A DNA stretch of 64,000 bases from Agapanthus africanus (Eukaryota > Streptophyta > Magnoliopsida > Asparagales > Amaryllidaceae), in contig CM057344.1 of NCBI GenBank assembly GCA_030015575.1, positions 593,906,410 to 593,970,409 of the forward strand, in the 5' to 3' direction. A program made the position numbers and the translations under genes. Under the pieces are notes generated by a model. The model was not told the origin of the DNA, ran no database searches, and saw only the letters and a program-made list of their open reading frames with translations. This document shows positions 9,545-21,838 of the stretch, in pieces (within the stretch, counting starts at the first letter, position 1; the number at the start of each line of letters is the position of its first letter).

Positions 9545-10060
9545 CGGCCATATCGACGTAGACCCACAACAGCGTTCCTCCTCATTCCAGCAGGATTCGG
9601 ACGCGACAATCAATTTCGAAGCCACGGCAAAGTCCCCAGTTCTAAATCTCGACGGTTCACAGACAACCCAGAGACCACCTCGACATTCGTCTCGTTACAG
9701 CAGACGCAACGTCAGCAAAGCGGAGCCACGGCAAAGTCCCTAGTTCCAAATCTCGACGGTTCACAGACAACCTCGAGACCACCTCGACATTCGTCTCGTT
9801 ACAGCAGACGCAACGTCAGCAAAGCGGAGCCCCGACAAAGTCCCTAATTCCAAATCTCGACGGTTCACAGACAACTTAGAGATCACCTCGGCGATCGATT
9901 CATTACAGCAGACGCAACGTCAGCAAAACGGAGCCACGGCAAAGTCTCTAGTTCCAAATCTCAACGGTTCACAGACAACCTAGAGACCACCTCGACATTC
10001 AACTCGTTACAGCAGACGCAACGTCAGCAAAGCGGAGCCGTAACAAACTTCCAACTTCCA
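9545..10060 (+). repeat. 104-bp tandem repeat array, about 4-5 copies
   Basis: The period is 104 bp: AAAGTCC/AAAGTCT starts at 9629, 9733, 9837 and 9941. Units contain TCGACGGTTCACAGACAACC and CAGCAGACGCAACGTCAGCA. The array occupies the same slot as the 62-bp array of A and the 118/171-bp array of C. The open frame at 9446-9847 is explained by this repeat. Confidence 0.9.
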
Positions 10061-10116
10061 GGACTCGGCGGTGCATAGACAACTGAGAGTCAACCCCTGA
10101 CCCCATATGGCTAAAG

Positions 10117-10121
10117 TTAGT
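10117..10121 (+). repeat. Left target-site copy of element E
   Basis: TTAGT directly precedes the 5' LTR of E. The right copy at 20070-20074 is TCAGT. Five-base duplications are usual for Ty3/gypsy integrase, and one mismatch fits age. E lies in a CTGACCCCATATGGCTAAAG tandem repeat that continues on the other side. Confidence 0.8.
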
Positions 10122-13100
10122 TGTAACACCCTAGTTCATTTATACTAGTTCTATTTTGAGTATTTCTTTATTTATTGTATTTTCCTGATTTATTGTGTTT
10201 TGGGTGCGAATAGTGTATTTGACATTTGTATTTGCATCCGACCCGACCCGCTTGCTGAAAATCCGTCTTGATTCCTGTTTATGATTTATCCCGGCTTGTT
10301 ATGTGGATTCGTGCACTTTCATTTTCTTAATATACTGCGTACTGGAATTTATCTGGAATCTGCATATTTTTTTCAATATAACATATAAAGTCAAATAAAA
10401 TATTTTAAAAATATCTAGTATGGCCTGCATGATACCCCTAACGCTGTCGTAGCATCCGCGCATCTTGTTCTCATCCCGTTCAGTGAAACGGGATCGTTTG
10501 GATAGCTATGCGCACGCTACGTGCATCAGTTCTTAGGGGTATGCATTTTCGTTACCCGGATATCCTATTTTGGTTTTGGTTGATACGTATATTATCCGTA
10601 TTTTCAAACCGTAATTTTAGACCCGATCCGGGCGTGTTTTGGACTTTTTTTTGTTTTAGATAAAATATCTATATAATATAATATTTGTTTTATATATACG
10701 TTTTTAACAGAATATATATTTTTTTTAATAATTGGTTTTCCTGATCCTAACCCCAGACCAGTCTCTCTCTCTCTCTTACTATATTCAACTATTAATTAAT
10801 TATATTCTTTTTTTTTATAAACCCACAGAACCTTACACACACCCACGTAGCCTTCTCTTTCCTCGCTCATCCTCTTCTTTCTTTCCCACGCGAAACTTGA
10901 ACCCATCTCCCGAGCACCAAGAACCCTCATCTCGCCGGAAAACTTCACCGCTCCCATCGCCCCGCCATCGCTTTCTCCCCGACCTCGACCTCCTCCCTCT
11001 TCTTCCCTTCTCCTCCTCTACAAACCCTTCGACCCTGCAACCCACGTCCCTGACACTTAATCCGCGCCTACACCCACTGCCGGCGACAGCCTCATCGGTC
11101 TCCCCTGGTCACCATCTCCATATTCTCCCCCTCTTCTTCTCTAACTCTTCAAGAACCCCGAACCTGACCATTTCACCCAAGAACCCGAGCACCATCCCTA
11201 CACACACACGACCTCGCCTGCACCCCATCGCCGGAGCTCCAACCTCGTCGTTGTATCCCCGCCTCATCACTACTTCATCACCACCATCACCTCTCTTCTC
11301 CCCTGCACACCCCAACACTAAGAACCCCGAAACCCACTGCCTTTGGCCATGAAAGCTCGCCGGAAAATCTACGACTCATCGTCGTCGCCCCATCGTAGCC
11401 TTCTCTGACCCCTGAGCTTGAACACCCAGCCTCATCATAACTGACCACCTCTTCCTCTTCTTCTTCTTTTTCTCTTCTTTTTCTCTTTCTTGATTTCGCG
11501 TTTCCCGGTGATCGCCGGAGCCATGCCGCCGCCGCCGATCCGAGCAACCCAGTGGACGTTCCCAGCCAGCGTGGTCACCTTCTTGCTTTGCCTGGACCTG
11601 TCCCGTGTGCCGTGTATGCTTTGCGGCGTTTACCCGACGTCGGACGCAGCGTATGCACCCCGTCGTGAGATCCATTCAGGCAAGTTTACCTTGCTAAATG
11701 CTATGATACATATTTTGCATCCATATGAATAAAAATATCACATGTTGATTGCATTATACATCCATATTAAAGTTTACTGCTTTCGGATACCAGTATGCAT
11801 CTATATCATTTATTATATATGTAGCTGCATCTACAAATCACATTAATTCATATTACTGTTACATTAGTACCCCATACTTGATAATGTGCATCCTATATAG
11901 TCATGGAGCTGTAGGTATAACCCCTGATAGTTAATTAGGCATCCATGTTTTATTGTATATCCATACCATTAATTTTGCATACCTAGTTGCATGTCATATT
12001 ATATTAACTCATATTATTATTACATTAGTACCCCATGCTTAATAATGGGCATCCTACATAGTCATGATGTAGCCTCTGATAAATATTTGTGCATCCATAC
12101 TTTTACCATACATCCGTACTTTTACCCTGATTCGATACTTGCTACATTTTACTGTTGGGCATCCATTTGATGCATGTGCACTATCTGACATGACCTGATA
12201 CACCACTGCTTGACTTTACACCTGATCCTGTTCCTAATGCCGACAATCCTGACATATTGTCCCGATGGACATATCCTGTTGTCTGTATAGACAAACATGT
12301 ACCTTCTTGATCATGTGTTGGCATTAACTCGATTTATCAATACCTGACTTGAACACATAACCTTGGGGGTAAGGGGAAATTAATGATGAAACCTGACTTT
12401 TAACTCAACAGTTCGACACTTATACTGATCAGTTTTAAGGGCTAGGCCAGTCCCGGGATGATGTTGCTGACATCATTCGTCCGTACATGTTTCCGGTTTG
12501 TGCTTAGCGGCACGTCTCGGATTCAGCCCCGAGAGTCTGGACCGTAGTCCTGGGTATGCACGGGATACTATTGAGTTACATCGACGGTTCATTAAATTGA
12601 TTTCACAGACTTGATAGTAGTTAACCCAGTAGTTTAATTCAGATTACTCATGGCACGTTACATATACTTATACACTTCACTGCTCCTTATTCGTGTTACT
12701 GTTATACTTTTATTACTGTTCATACTCATGCCTGCATATATTGTTGCATCCTGATTATGTTATTGTTGATATTATGACGCACTGACGTCTGGGTTTTGCA
12801 TGGCCCAGATCCTCTACCTTTGTCGCAAGCAGAGCAGGAGTACTTCAGCTGACAGGCCGAGCAGCGAGGATCCTGTTAGTATTTTAGTTTAGTTTCCTTT
12901 CAGCAATTTTCATTTCCGGATATGCCCGTATTTGGGACGTACTTTCCAGATTGTTATTGTTATTGGATTTATTACTTCCGTATATTATTTCTTGACTCGT
13001 TTATTCTGGCATATGGACATGTACTAGATAGTTTATTTTTATTTCCTGTTCTTGATATCTTCTAGACAGCCGTAATGTGACTGTGGAGGGATGTTTTCTA

Positions 13101-13168
13101 GCCACAGGTAGCATGGTTGGCTCTGTCACGTGCCGATCTTAGCGCACTCTGGAAAGCGGGGCGTGACA
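10122..13168 (+). mobile_element. 5' LTR of chromovirus E (3047 bp)
   Basis: The LTR runs from TGTAACACCC to GCGTGACA. Its first third is AT-rich with several TATA-like stretches (about 10665-10735). It is followed by a CT microsatellite (about 10762-10778) and a C-rich block with long proline/serine-rich open frames. Then come a CAG|GCAAGT site (11677-11685) and a long AT-rich stretch. This looks like promoter, leader and possibly an intron inside the LTR. The open frames here are low-complexity and not called as genes. Confidence 0.9.
11677..11685 (+). promoter_or_regulatory. GC-type splice-donor-like site in LTR E
   Basis: CAG|GCAAGT is the strong consensus for GC-AG introns. The same site is kept in the 3' LTR (18593-18601). 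It lies at the switch from C-rich leader to AT-rich, intron-like sequence. A possible acceptor is the TGGCCCAG near 12805. Use of this intron is inference. Confidence 0.3.
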
Positions 13169-13177
13169 GGGTTTGTC

Positions 13178-13190
13178 TGGTATCAGAGCC
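13178..13190 (+). other. Primer-binding site of E (initiator tRNA-Met)
   Basis: TGGTATCAGAGCC begins 9 bases after the 5' LTR end. It is the usual plant sequence complementary to the 3' end of initiator tRNA-Met. Confidence 0.9.
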
Positions 13191-13590
13191 ATAGGATTTA
13201 GGTTAATCGGGTTTGATTCTTTTGTAGTTGGGTATTGGACCCAATACACGAATCAGAAAACCTGTAATTAGGAATATGTCCTGCCACATTATTATCGTGA
13301 TTCTTGAATCATATTTTTCTCTTGACCCTTTGTCTTAACGATATGCAAACAACTTTGCATCTCGGCTTGAAACCTTTTGGTTCTATTGTTTCACCTTTCC
13401 TATTCTTTGATTCTAATACTAGGATTTAGGCGACTTGAACGGAGTTATGTGATTGTAACTATGAACTGCAGCATGGTTACAATGCGATACTCTATTTAAG
13501 TAACTTGGAGTCCTATTCTTGATTCATTTCCTTGATTTATGGTCGTTATATTATCCTTGCTTCTCTCAGTTTCATTGCTTACCAGTTCAT
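13191..13590 (+). other. Leader of element E, no recognisable gag
   Basis: About 400 bp of AT-rich sequence separates the primer-binding site from the protease region. I see no gag motifs in any frame. A full chromovirus would have more than 1 kb of gag here. Confidence 0.6.
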
Positions 13591-14060
13591 ATTTTATCGC
13601 AAGCTTGAATCCTGTTTACCGTGCTTATCTTCTTCAGTGTTTGGCGTCAGATGAAGTTGTTTCAGGTATCCTACTTGTTCATGATTTTCCCGCATTAGCA
13701 TTATTCAATTCTGGTGCATCCCATTGTTTTATGTCGTACAAGTTTATTGCTGCACATTCGATTTCTTGCGCAACCCTGTCTAGTTGTTGGGACATACACA
13801 CTGGGAACGGAAAGATCATATCTAGTAGTGAGTGCAAGGATTGTTCGGTTGTTATCTGCGGATGAGAGTTATTTGCAGATTTCTTGGTGATCAATACTGG
13901 CGGTTATGATGTTGTCTTGGGAATGGATTTTCTTAGCACTTTCCACGCTCACATTGATTGTAGGGCAAAGAAAGTGATTTTCCAGATTCCTAGACATCCT
14001 GAGTTTGTTTTTGCTGGAGGAAACAGTTCTGTCGGGCCAGTCGAGTTTAGGGCTAGGCCG
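13590..14060 (+). pseudogene. pol: Aspartic protease region of E
   Basis: Remnants of the retroviral aspartic protease are visible: a hydrophobic strand before NSGASHCFMS at about 13710, and the later strand [14 protein letters not shown] at about 13900, which is the conserved second half of Ty3/gypsy proteases (xVILGMDWL). The protease cuts the polyprotein in the particle. The region is broken into more than one frame. Confidence 0.75.
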
Positions 14061-14079
14061 ACAAACAATGTTCTTTCGT

Positions 14080-14960
14080 CGATGGAAGTTGATAAGGAGG
14101 AAGCGCCAGCTGTAGTTCGAGAGTTTATGGATGTGTTCGAGGACATCTCGGGTTTACCGCCAAAACGAGATGTGGAGTTCGCGATCGATCTTGTTTCTGG
14201 TGCAGCGCCAATCTCAAAGGCGTACTATCCGATGGCACCAGTGGAGTTGGAGGAAGTCAAGAAGCAGGTTACTGAATTGCTAGAGAAAGGTTGGATTCAC
14301 AGCAGTAATTCATCTTGGGGAGCTCCAGTTCTTCTAGTCAAGAAGAAAGATGGCACAAGGAGGATGTGCATCGATTATCGAGAATTGAACCGGGTGACTA
14401 TTAAGAACAAGTACCTAATCCCTCGCATTGGCGAATTATTCGAGCAACTTAGTGGTGCGAGGGTATTCTCGAAGCTGGATTTACGATCCGGATATCATCA
14501 GGTCCGAGTTAAATCAGAGGATATTTGCAAGACTGCGTTCCAAACCCGATATGGGCATTATGAGTATTTAGTGATGCCATTCGGAGTCACGAATGCACCA
14601 GTGATATTTATGGACTTGATGAACCGAATCTTTTCACCAGTCTATAGTGGTGTTCATCTATGATATTCTGGTCTACTCGAGAAGCCTAGAAGAGCATGCA
14701 GAACACTTGAAGACCGCACTGCAGACATTGAGGAAAGAAAGATTATATGCAAAGATGAGCAGGTGCGAGTTTTGGCTTGAAGAAGTGAAGTTTTTGGGGC
14801 ACGTCGTATCCGGAAATGGAATCGTCGTTGACCCTGAGAAGATTACAGCAGTTCAAGATTGGCCGATTCCGAAGAACGTAGTAGAGATCAGAAGTTTTCT
14901 TGGATTTGCCGGATATTACAGAAGGTTCGTGGAGAATTTTGCTTGTTTGGCTGAGCCTTT
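14080..14960 (+). pseudogene. pol: Reverse transcriptase region of E
   Basis: The RT core is clear: [15 protein letters not shown] entry motif, [35 protein letters not shown], the fingers/palm segment ending [12 protein letters not shown], then [16 protein letters not shown] and [12 protein letters not shown] of the thumb and connection. RT copies element RNA into DNA. The palm catalytic region lies near 14645-14665. The region is spread over more than one frame and is a fossil. Confidence 0.9.
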
Positions 14961-15430
14961 GACCAAGCTTATGCGTAAGGAAGTACCGTTCATATGGACG
15001 GATAAGTGTGCGTCAGTTTTTGAGGCGTTGAAGCAGAGATTGATAACTGCTCCTATTTTGACCGTACCAGACGGTTCCGGAGGATTGGTAATTCACAACG
15101 ACGCATCTGGGAAAGGTTTGGGATGTGTTTTGATGCAGCATGGGAAGGTTATAGCCTACGCATCGCGGCAGTTGAAGACCTATGAGAAGAATTACCCAAC
15201 TCATGATTTGTAGCTTGCAGCAGTGATTTTCGCTTTGAAGATTTGGAGACACTACTCACCGGGCGAAAAGGTCGAAGTATTCACCAGTCACAAAAGCCTA
15301 AAGTACGTGTTCATACAGAAAGAGCTTAATATGAGGCAGCGTAGATGGTTGGAGCTGATGGCTGACTATGATCTTGATCTCAAATACCATCCGGGGAAAG
15401 TTAATGTAGTGCCGGATGCGCTTAGTCGGT
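14961..15430 (+). pseudogene. pol: RNase H region of E
   Basis: After the RT thumb come the RNase H motifs of Ty3/gypsy: [39 protein letters not shown], a KSLKYVF segment and LELMADYDLDLKYHPGKVN followed by DALSR. RNase H removes the RNA strand during reverse transcription. Only one RNase H is seen, unlike the Tat element C. Confidence 0.85.
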
Positions 15431-15599
15431 TGCCAGCAATTCGGATGTTGACTGCACAGATAGAGCTTATCGAAGATTTTCGGAGATTCGAGTTGAAGAT
15501 CGTGTTACTGCATTCTTCAGGACAGTTGATGCAGCTGCAAGTACAGTTGTCGTTGATCGAGAGTATTAAAGCAGCACAGTCACAGGACCCAAGATTGCA

Positions 15600-16780
15600 G
15601 AAGTTTCGAGAACAGGTTGAAGCGGGACTTCGAACGGACTTGTTGATTCATGAAGATGGTTCGTTGCGATATGGTAGCCGTTTGTGTGTGCCAAAAGGAG
15701 ACATTCATGAAGAAGTGATGAAGGAGGCGCACAGTTCCGCATATTTAATACATCCAGGAAGCACGAAGATGTACCGTGATCTAAGACAGCATTTCTGGTG
15801 GGAAGGCATGAAAAGGGAGATTGCCAGTTTTGTAGCGAAGTGTTTGGTGTGTCAGCAAGTTAAGGCTGAACATCAAAGGCTAGCTGTTTATTGCAACCAC
15901 TTCCGATTCCTCAATAGAAGTGGAAACATATTACCATGGATTTCATGACAGCTTTACCGCGGAGTCCAAAGGGCAACAATGCAGTTTGGGTAATTGTTGA
16001 TCGTTTGACCAGGGAAGCTCATTTCATTCCGTTTCGAGTTGGTCAGTCAACGGAAACGTTGGCAGAACGGTACATGCAGGAGATTTTGAGATTGCATGGA
16101 GTACCTGTGAGCATCATTTCCGACCGTGATACCCGATTCTTATCACACTTCTGGAGGAGCTGACGTGATTGAAGTTTAGCACCGCTTATCATCCACAGAC
16201 AGATGGCCAGTCGGAGAGAACGATCCAAACTCTTGAAGACATGTTGAGAGCTTTCATGTTAGACTTCAAGGGTTCATGGGAGGATCATCTACACTTGGTG
16301 GAGTTTTCTTACAATAACAGCTTTCAGGCGGCTATTCAGATGGCTCCATTCGAAACATTGTATGGTCGCAAGTGTTGCTCACCCGTTTGTTTGGATGATG
16401 TTGGAGAGAGAAGATTGTTGGGACCGGATTTAATCGTGCAAACAGTAGAGAAGGTTAACATATTCGGAATCACATGAAGGCAGCACAGGATCGGCAGAAA
16501 GAGTTGGGCCGATACATCGAGAAGACCTCTAGAGTTCGCTGTTAGTGATCTCGTATTCTTGAAGATATCACCGACTAGAGGAGTGATTCGTTTTGGGAGT
16601 CGAGATAAGCTTAGTCCTCGATTCGTAGGGCCTTTCGAGATTATAGAGCGTGTTGGAGAAATGGCTCATCGATTGGCTTTACCACCATCTTTGGCGAATG
16701 TTCATGACGTGTTTCATGTATCTCGACTCCGTAAATATGTTCGAGATGAAACACACGTGCTAGATCATTCGGAGCTGACT
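15600..16780 (+). pseudogene. pol: Integrase region of E
   Basis: The zinc-binding HHCC part is visible as EEVMKEAHSSAY, STKMYRDLRQHFWW and CLVCQQVKAEH (about 15710-15875). The catalytic core follows with [16 protein letters not shown]-like sequence near 15936, [23 protein letters not shown] and [19 protein letters not shown], which ends at the catalytic glutamate. The C-terminal beta domain has [12 protein letters not shown] and [14 protein letters not shown]. The region is present in several broken pieces. Confidence 0.85.
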
Positions 16781-16963
16781 GTAAGGGAGGATTTGACTTT
16801 TGAGGAGCGACCGATGTCGATTGTTGATCGAAGAGAAAAGGTTCTCAAGAACAAGGTTATCCCTCTCGTACTTGTTTTATAGGGGAATCACTCGCATGGA
16901 GAATCGACTTGGGAACGAGAAGACGAGATTCGACAGAAGTTTCCAGATCTCTTTTTGTAGTTT
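16780..16963 (+). pseudogene. pol: Chromodomain-like C-terminus of E
   Basis: Directly after the integrase the sequence encodes [26 protein letters not shown] and then a TWERED-like segment. These are the three parts of the Tekay/Del-type chromodomain, which is thought to guide integration into heterochromatin. The region is broken, and assignment rests on motif order. Confidence 0.7.
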
Positions 16964-17030
16964 CATGGTTGTTTATCTTTTCTTGTTTTGGGAATTTCGA
17001 GGAAGAAATTCTTTTTGTAGTTGGGTATAA

Positions 17031-20000
17031 TGTAATACCCTAATTCATTTATACCAGTTCTATTTTGAGTATTTCTTTATTTATGGTATTTTCCTTATTT
17101 ATTGTGTTTTGGGTGCGAATAGTGTATTTGACATTTGTATTTGCATCCGACCCGACCCGCTTGGTGGAAATCCGTCTTGATTCCTGTTTATGATTTAAAC
17201 CGGCTTGTTATGTGGATCCGTGCACTTTCATTTTCTTAATATACTGCATACTGGTATTTATCTGGTATCTGCATATTTTTTCAATATAACATATAAAGTC
17301 AAATAAAATATTTTAAAAATATCTAGCATGGCCTGCATGATACACCTAACCCTGTCGTGGCATCCGCGCATCTTGTTCTCGTCCCGTTCAGTGAAACGGG
17401 CTCGTTTGGATAGCTACGTGCACGCTAGTGCATCCGTTCTTGGGTGTATGCATTTTCGTTACCCGGATATCTTATTTTGGTTTTGGTTGATACGTATATT
17501 ATCCATATTTTCAAACCGTAATTTTAGACCCGATCCGGGTATGTTTTGGACTTTTTTGTTTTAACTAAAATATCAAAATATCTATATAATATAATATTTG
17601 TTTTATATATACTGTTTTAACAGAATATATATTTTTTAAATAATTGTTTCCTGATCCTAACCCCAGATCACTCTCTCTCTCTCTCTCTTACTATATTCAA
17701 CTATTAATTAATTATATTCTTATTTTTTTTATAAACCCATAGAACCTCACACACACCCACGTAGCCTTCTCTCTCCTCGCTCATCTTCTTCTTTCTTTCC
17801 CACGCGAACTTGAACCCATCTCCCGAGCACCAAGAACACTTATCTCGCCGGAAAACTTCACTGTTCCCATCGCCCCGCCATCGCCTTCTCCCCAACCTCG
17901 ACCTCTTCCCTCTTCTTCCCTTCTCCTCCTCTACAATCCCCTCGACCCCGCAACCCACGTCCCCGACACTTAACCCGCGCCTGCACCCACCGCCGACGAC
18001 AGCCTCGTCGGTCTCCCTTAGTCACCATCTCTATATTCTTCCCCTCTTCTTCTCTAACCCTTCAAGAACCCCGAACCTGACCATTTCACCCAAGAACCCG
18101 AGCACCATCCCTGCACATACACGACCTCGCCTGCACCCCATCGCCGGAGCTCCGACCTCGTCGTCGTATCCCCGCCTCATCACCACTTCATCACCACCAT
18201 CACCTCTCTTCTCCCCTGCACACCCCAACACCAAGAACCCCGAAACCCACTGCCTTTGGCCGTGAAAGCTCGCCGGAAAATCCACAACTCATCGTCGTCG
18301 CCCCATTGCAGCCTTCTCTGACCCCTGAGCCTGAACCTCCGGCCTCATCACAACTGACCACCTCTTCCTCTTCTTCTTCTTCTTTTTCTCTTCTCTTTCT
18401 CTTTCTTGATTTTGCGTTTCCCGATGATCGCCGGAGCCGTGCCGCCGCCGCCGATCCGAGCAACCCAGTGGACATTCCCAGCCAACATGGTCACCTTCTT
18501 GCTTTGCCTGGACCTGTCCCGTGTGCCGTGTGTGCTTTGCGACGTTTACCCGACGTCGGACGCAGCGTACGCACCCCGTCGTGAGATCCGTTCAGGCAAG
18601 TTTACCTTGCTACATGCTATGATATATATTTTGTATCCATATGAATAAAAATATCACATGTTGATTGCATTATACATCCATATTAAAGTTTACTGTTTTC
18701 GGATACCCGTATGCATCCATATCATTTATTATATATGTAGCTGCATCTACAAATCACATTAATTCATATTACTGTTACATTAGTACTTCATACTTGATAA
18801 TGTGCATCCTACATAGTCATGGAGCTGTAGATATAACCCCTGATAGTTAATTGGGCATCCATGTTTTATTGTGTATCCATACCATTAATTTTGCATACCT
18901 AGTTGCATGCCATATTACATTAACTCATATTATTATTACATTAGTACCCCATGCTTAATAATGGGCATCGTACATAGTCATGATGTAGCCTCTGATAAAT
19001 ATTTGTGCATCCATACTTTTACCGTGCATCCGTACTTTTACCCTGATTCGATACTTGCTACATTTTACTGTTGGGCATCCATTTGATGCATGTGCGCTAC
19101 TTGACATGACCTGATACACCACTACTTGACTTTATACCTGATCATGTTCCTAATGCCGACAATCCTGACATGTTGTCCCGATGGATATATCCTGTTGTCT
19201 GTATGGACCTGCTTGATCCTGTGTTGGTATTAGCTCCAGATTTATCAATACCTGACTTGAACACATAACCTTAGGGGTAAGGGAAATCGATGATGAAACC
19301 TGACTTGTAACTCAACAGTTCGACGCTTATACTGATCTGTTTTAAGGGCTAGGCCAGTCCCGGGATGATATTGCTGACATCATTCGTCTGTACATGTTTC
19401 CTGTTTATGCTTAGCGGCACGTCTCGGATTCAGCCCCGAGAGTCTGGACCGTGGTCCCGGGTATGCACGGGATACTATTGAGTTAAATCGATGATTCATT
19501 AAATTGATTTCACAGACTTGAGAATAGTTAACCCAGTAGTATAATTCAGATTACTCACGGCACGTTACATGTACTTATACACTTCACTGCTCCTTATTCA
19601 TGTTACTGTTATACTTTTATTACTGTTCATACTCATGCCTGCATATCTTGTTGCCTCCTGATTATGTTATTGTTGATATTATGATGCACTGACGTCTAGG
19701 TTTTGTATGGCCCAGATCCTCTACCTTTGTCGCAGGCAGAGCAGGAGTGCTTCAGCCGACAGGCCGAGTAGTGAGGATCCTGTTAGTATTTTAGTTTAGT
19801 TTCCTTTTAGCATTTTTCATTTCCGGATGTGAGCCCGTATTTGGGACGTACTTTCCAAATTGTTATTGTTATTGGATTTATTGCTTCCGCATAGACTCGT
19901 TTATTCTGGCATATGGACATGTACTAGATAGTTTATTTTTATTTTCCTGTTCTTGATATCTTCTAGACATCCATAATGTGACTGTGGAGGGATATTTCCT

Positions 20001-20069
20001 AACCACAGGTAGCATGGTTGGCTCTGTCACGTGCCGATCTTAGCGCACTTTGGGAAGCGAGGCGTGACA
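17031..20069 (+). mobile_element. 3' LTR of chromovirus E (3039 bp)
   Basis: The LTR runs from TGTAATACCC to GGCGTGACA and is collinear with the 5' LTR over its whole length. It keeps the CT microsatellite, the C-rich block, the CAG|GCAAGT site and the AT-rich second half. Over a 300-bp stretch (about 11700-12000 against 18615-18915) I count about 13 differences. Confidence 0.9.
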
Positions 20070-20230
20070 TCAGTCCTGACCCCGTATGGCTAAAGTCAAT
20101 CCTGGCCTCGTATGGCTAAAGTCAATCCTGACCCCATATGGCTAAAGTCAACCCCTGACCCCGTGGAACACGGCTAAAGTCAATCCTGACCCCGTGGAAA
20201 ACGGCCAAAGTTAACCCTCGACCTCCCCGT
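20070..20230 (+). repeat. 26-31-bp tandem repeat (target of E), right part
   Basis: About five units with the core CTGACCCCGTATGGCTAAAGTC lie here. The unit before the 5' LTR of E (about 10095-10121) belongs to the same array, which shows that E inserted into it. The first five bases, TCAGT, are the right target-site copy. Confidence 0.85.
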
Positions 20231-20271
20231 CGAAGCAATGCTTTAACTCAGGAGTAGGTCAACTCATCAAC

Positions 20272-20500
20272 CACTTACGAGTCCTCTCGACTTGTAAGGA
20301 AGAAAATTCTCTTGTGAGATTCTTACGACTCTTAAGAGAAAACACACTTAAGAATCCTCACGATTTCTAAGGAGAAAATACACCTACGAGATCATCTCGA
20401 CTCGTATGGAGAAAAATCTTTATGAGACCCTCACGGCTCATAAAGTTGGAAAGCCTTAGGTGGCAGACCTAAACCTGTTGCCTAAGCCATCACTATCCTA
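20272..20500 (+). repeat. Hairpin-module array 3 of element B
   Basis: The same fixed-loop modules occur as elsewhere: CTTACGAG..CTTGTAAG, CTTGTGAG..CTCTTAAG, CTTAAGAAT..ATTTCTAAG, and CTTTATGAG..CTCATAAAG around ACCCTCACGG. It is followed by the loose CTTAGGTGGCAG stem. Confidence 0.75.
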
Positions 20501-20829
20501 CAAAGAGGTCAAGATGGACTATTTACAGACCATATTTGCTAAAATTACATACTAGAGAAATGGAGGTGCTACTCAAGAGTGCGTAAACTGCTCTGCGTCA
20601 AATCGAGATGAAAAGGCGTAACCTACGGACGTCAATCACATACTATGAATGACAGTAAGAAGAACATTTGATTCGCATCCAGTTAACCGTTCGAAGCATA
20701 CCCATTTATGTATGTGCAGAAAAGGTTTAGTGCATAAAATAAATATGCAAAAACAAGAATTGTCTATTCATACTTCAGAAAATTCTTACAGTGATGAAAA
20801 CGATAAACAAAAACATCATTAAAATGTTT

Positions 20830-21334
20830 ACAATGGTAAGACATCAAATTCAGGACATGGATTGAGAAATTCAAAAGTTAAGCCATCTAAAATGTTTTGG
20901 GCCTCTCGGACCACTCTCGTATACTTCCTCTCACGATCACAAGTGTCAGGGTCCTCACTGATGTCCTCCGCCCTTCGATAGGCAGCAATTATCGTCGCCT
21001 GTTGAAAAGTTTGATGCAGAATATCAACAAGATTGTCTCGCCTTTTCTTTTAGATTAGGCCCATCAAATACACCGAGTGTACCTTATCTTCGGCGTCATC
21101 CAATACTTTAAGCGGCATGCCGTCATAGAATAAAGGAAGTGCTTCCCAGATCGGTCTCATAATGACCTTCAAAAGTGCGGAACGACGAAGAAGCAGTCGA
21201 CCATTGTATTCATCAAAGCGATGCATGATTTCGGCGCACTGAGCGTTTGTAAACTCCTGGTTCTAGCAGCGGCCTAGTGCGCGAATGTCTCCATAAGAAA
21301 TAATCTCGTCGAGATCATACAGATGAGCGGCCAT
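20830..21334 (-). pseudogene. Antisense ORF of element B (aORF family), degraded
   Basis: The minus strand encodes a relative of the ORFs at 3505-4007 and 61180-61671. The start is placed at the ATG at 21332-21334, where the residues MAAHLYDLDEIISYGDIRAL align with the starts of the other two. Further down, the EFTNAQCAEIMHRFDEYN-like run and the LDDAEDKVHSVYL run are recognisable. No known domain is recognised. The copy is broken in about two or three places. It keeps the same position, between hairpin array 3 and the LTR. Confidence 0.6.
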
Positions 21335-21838
21335 AACGTTTGAAAAGGAAAATCAGTGAAAGTTTAGTAGGCAGACCGATTAAGAAAAAGCATATTGAAA
21401 CAGACAATAAGTTTGGGGGCTTACTGCCTAAAGATCGTGCATTTTTAGAGGTTGAAAAGATGAGTTCTTATCAAAGGGAAAAACTCTTGGTGTGGATTTA
21501 AAATCTAAAGAGAATTTTATAAAAGGAGAAGAAAAGTTCCTCGTCTGTTCAAGATCCTTACCTGAAAAAGGATTCTTTTTGTTGACAGAGTTAAACTCTG
21601 GATTTTGTTTCGTTAAACAGAGAACTGAGCACTAAAAAAGAGAATTAAATTTTCAAGGCAAGAAATTGAAAAAGGAAGAAGATGAAGGAATGGAGGCATT
21701 GCTGATGAGACCGTTGCATTTATAGTACGTGATAGGAAACGGTTCATCTTCCCCGTTCCCTAGGCATATCCAACGGCCACAAAGGTTACAGCATTGCACT
21801 CACGTGCAAACACGTGAGAACAACGCTATGGGGGCATT
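21335..21838 (+). other. AT-rich end of 3' region of B with polypurine tract
   Basis: The region contains short palindromes (GAGTTAAACTC, GAGAATTAAATTTTC) and GCACTCACGTGCAAACACGTGAG shortly before the LTR. It ends in CTATGGGGGCATT (about 21826-21838), the polypurine-like tract. No gene is seen. Confidence 0.6.

Larger units (their letters stand above)
10122..20069 (+). mobile_element. Ty3/gypsy chromovirus E (Tekay/Del-like), LTR-flanked fossil
   Basis: The element is 9948 bp, with LTRs at 10122-13168 and 17031-20069, an initiator-tRNA-Met primer-binding site at 13178-13190, and pol domains in the order protease, RT, RNase H, integrase. A chromodomain-like end follows, which places it in the plant chromoviruses, most likely Tekay/Del. 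The LTRs start TGTAAYACCC and end GGCGTGACA. They differ at roughly 4-5% of sites in a stretch I compared by eye, so E is older than C but younger than its host element B. No gag could be recognised. Coding parts have about six or more breaks, so it is a fossil. Confidence 0.9.

Noticed and set aside
9446-9847. 133-codon open frame
   Set aside because: It lies over the 104-bp tandem array and has low-complexity sequence without domain similarity.
10732-11352. 206-codon proline/serine-rich frame in the E LTR, also in the 3' LTR (17810-18265)
   Set aside because: It comes from a C-rich leader block. The two LTR copies differ in frame length, and opposite-strand frames are equally open, so composition explains it.
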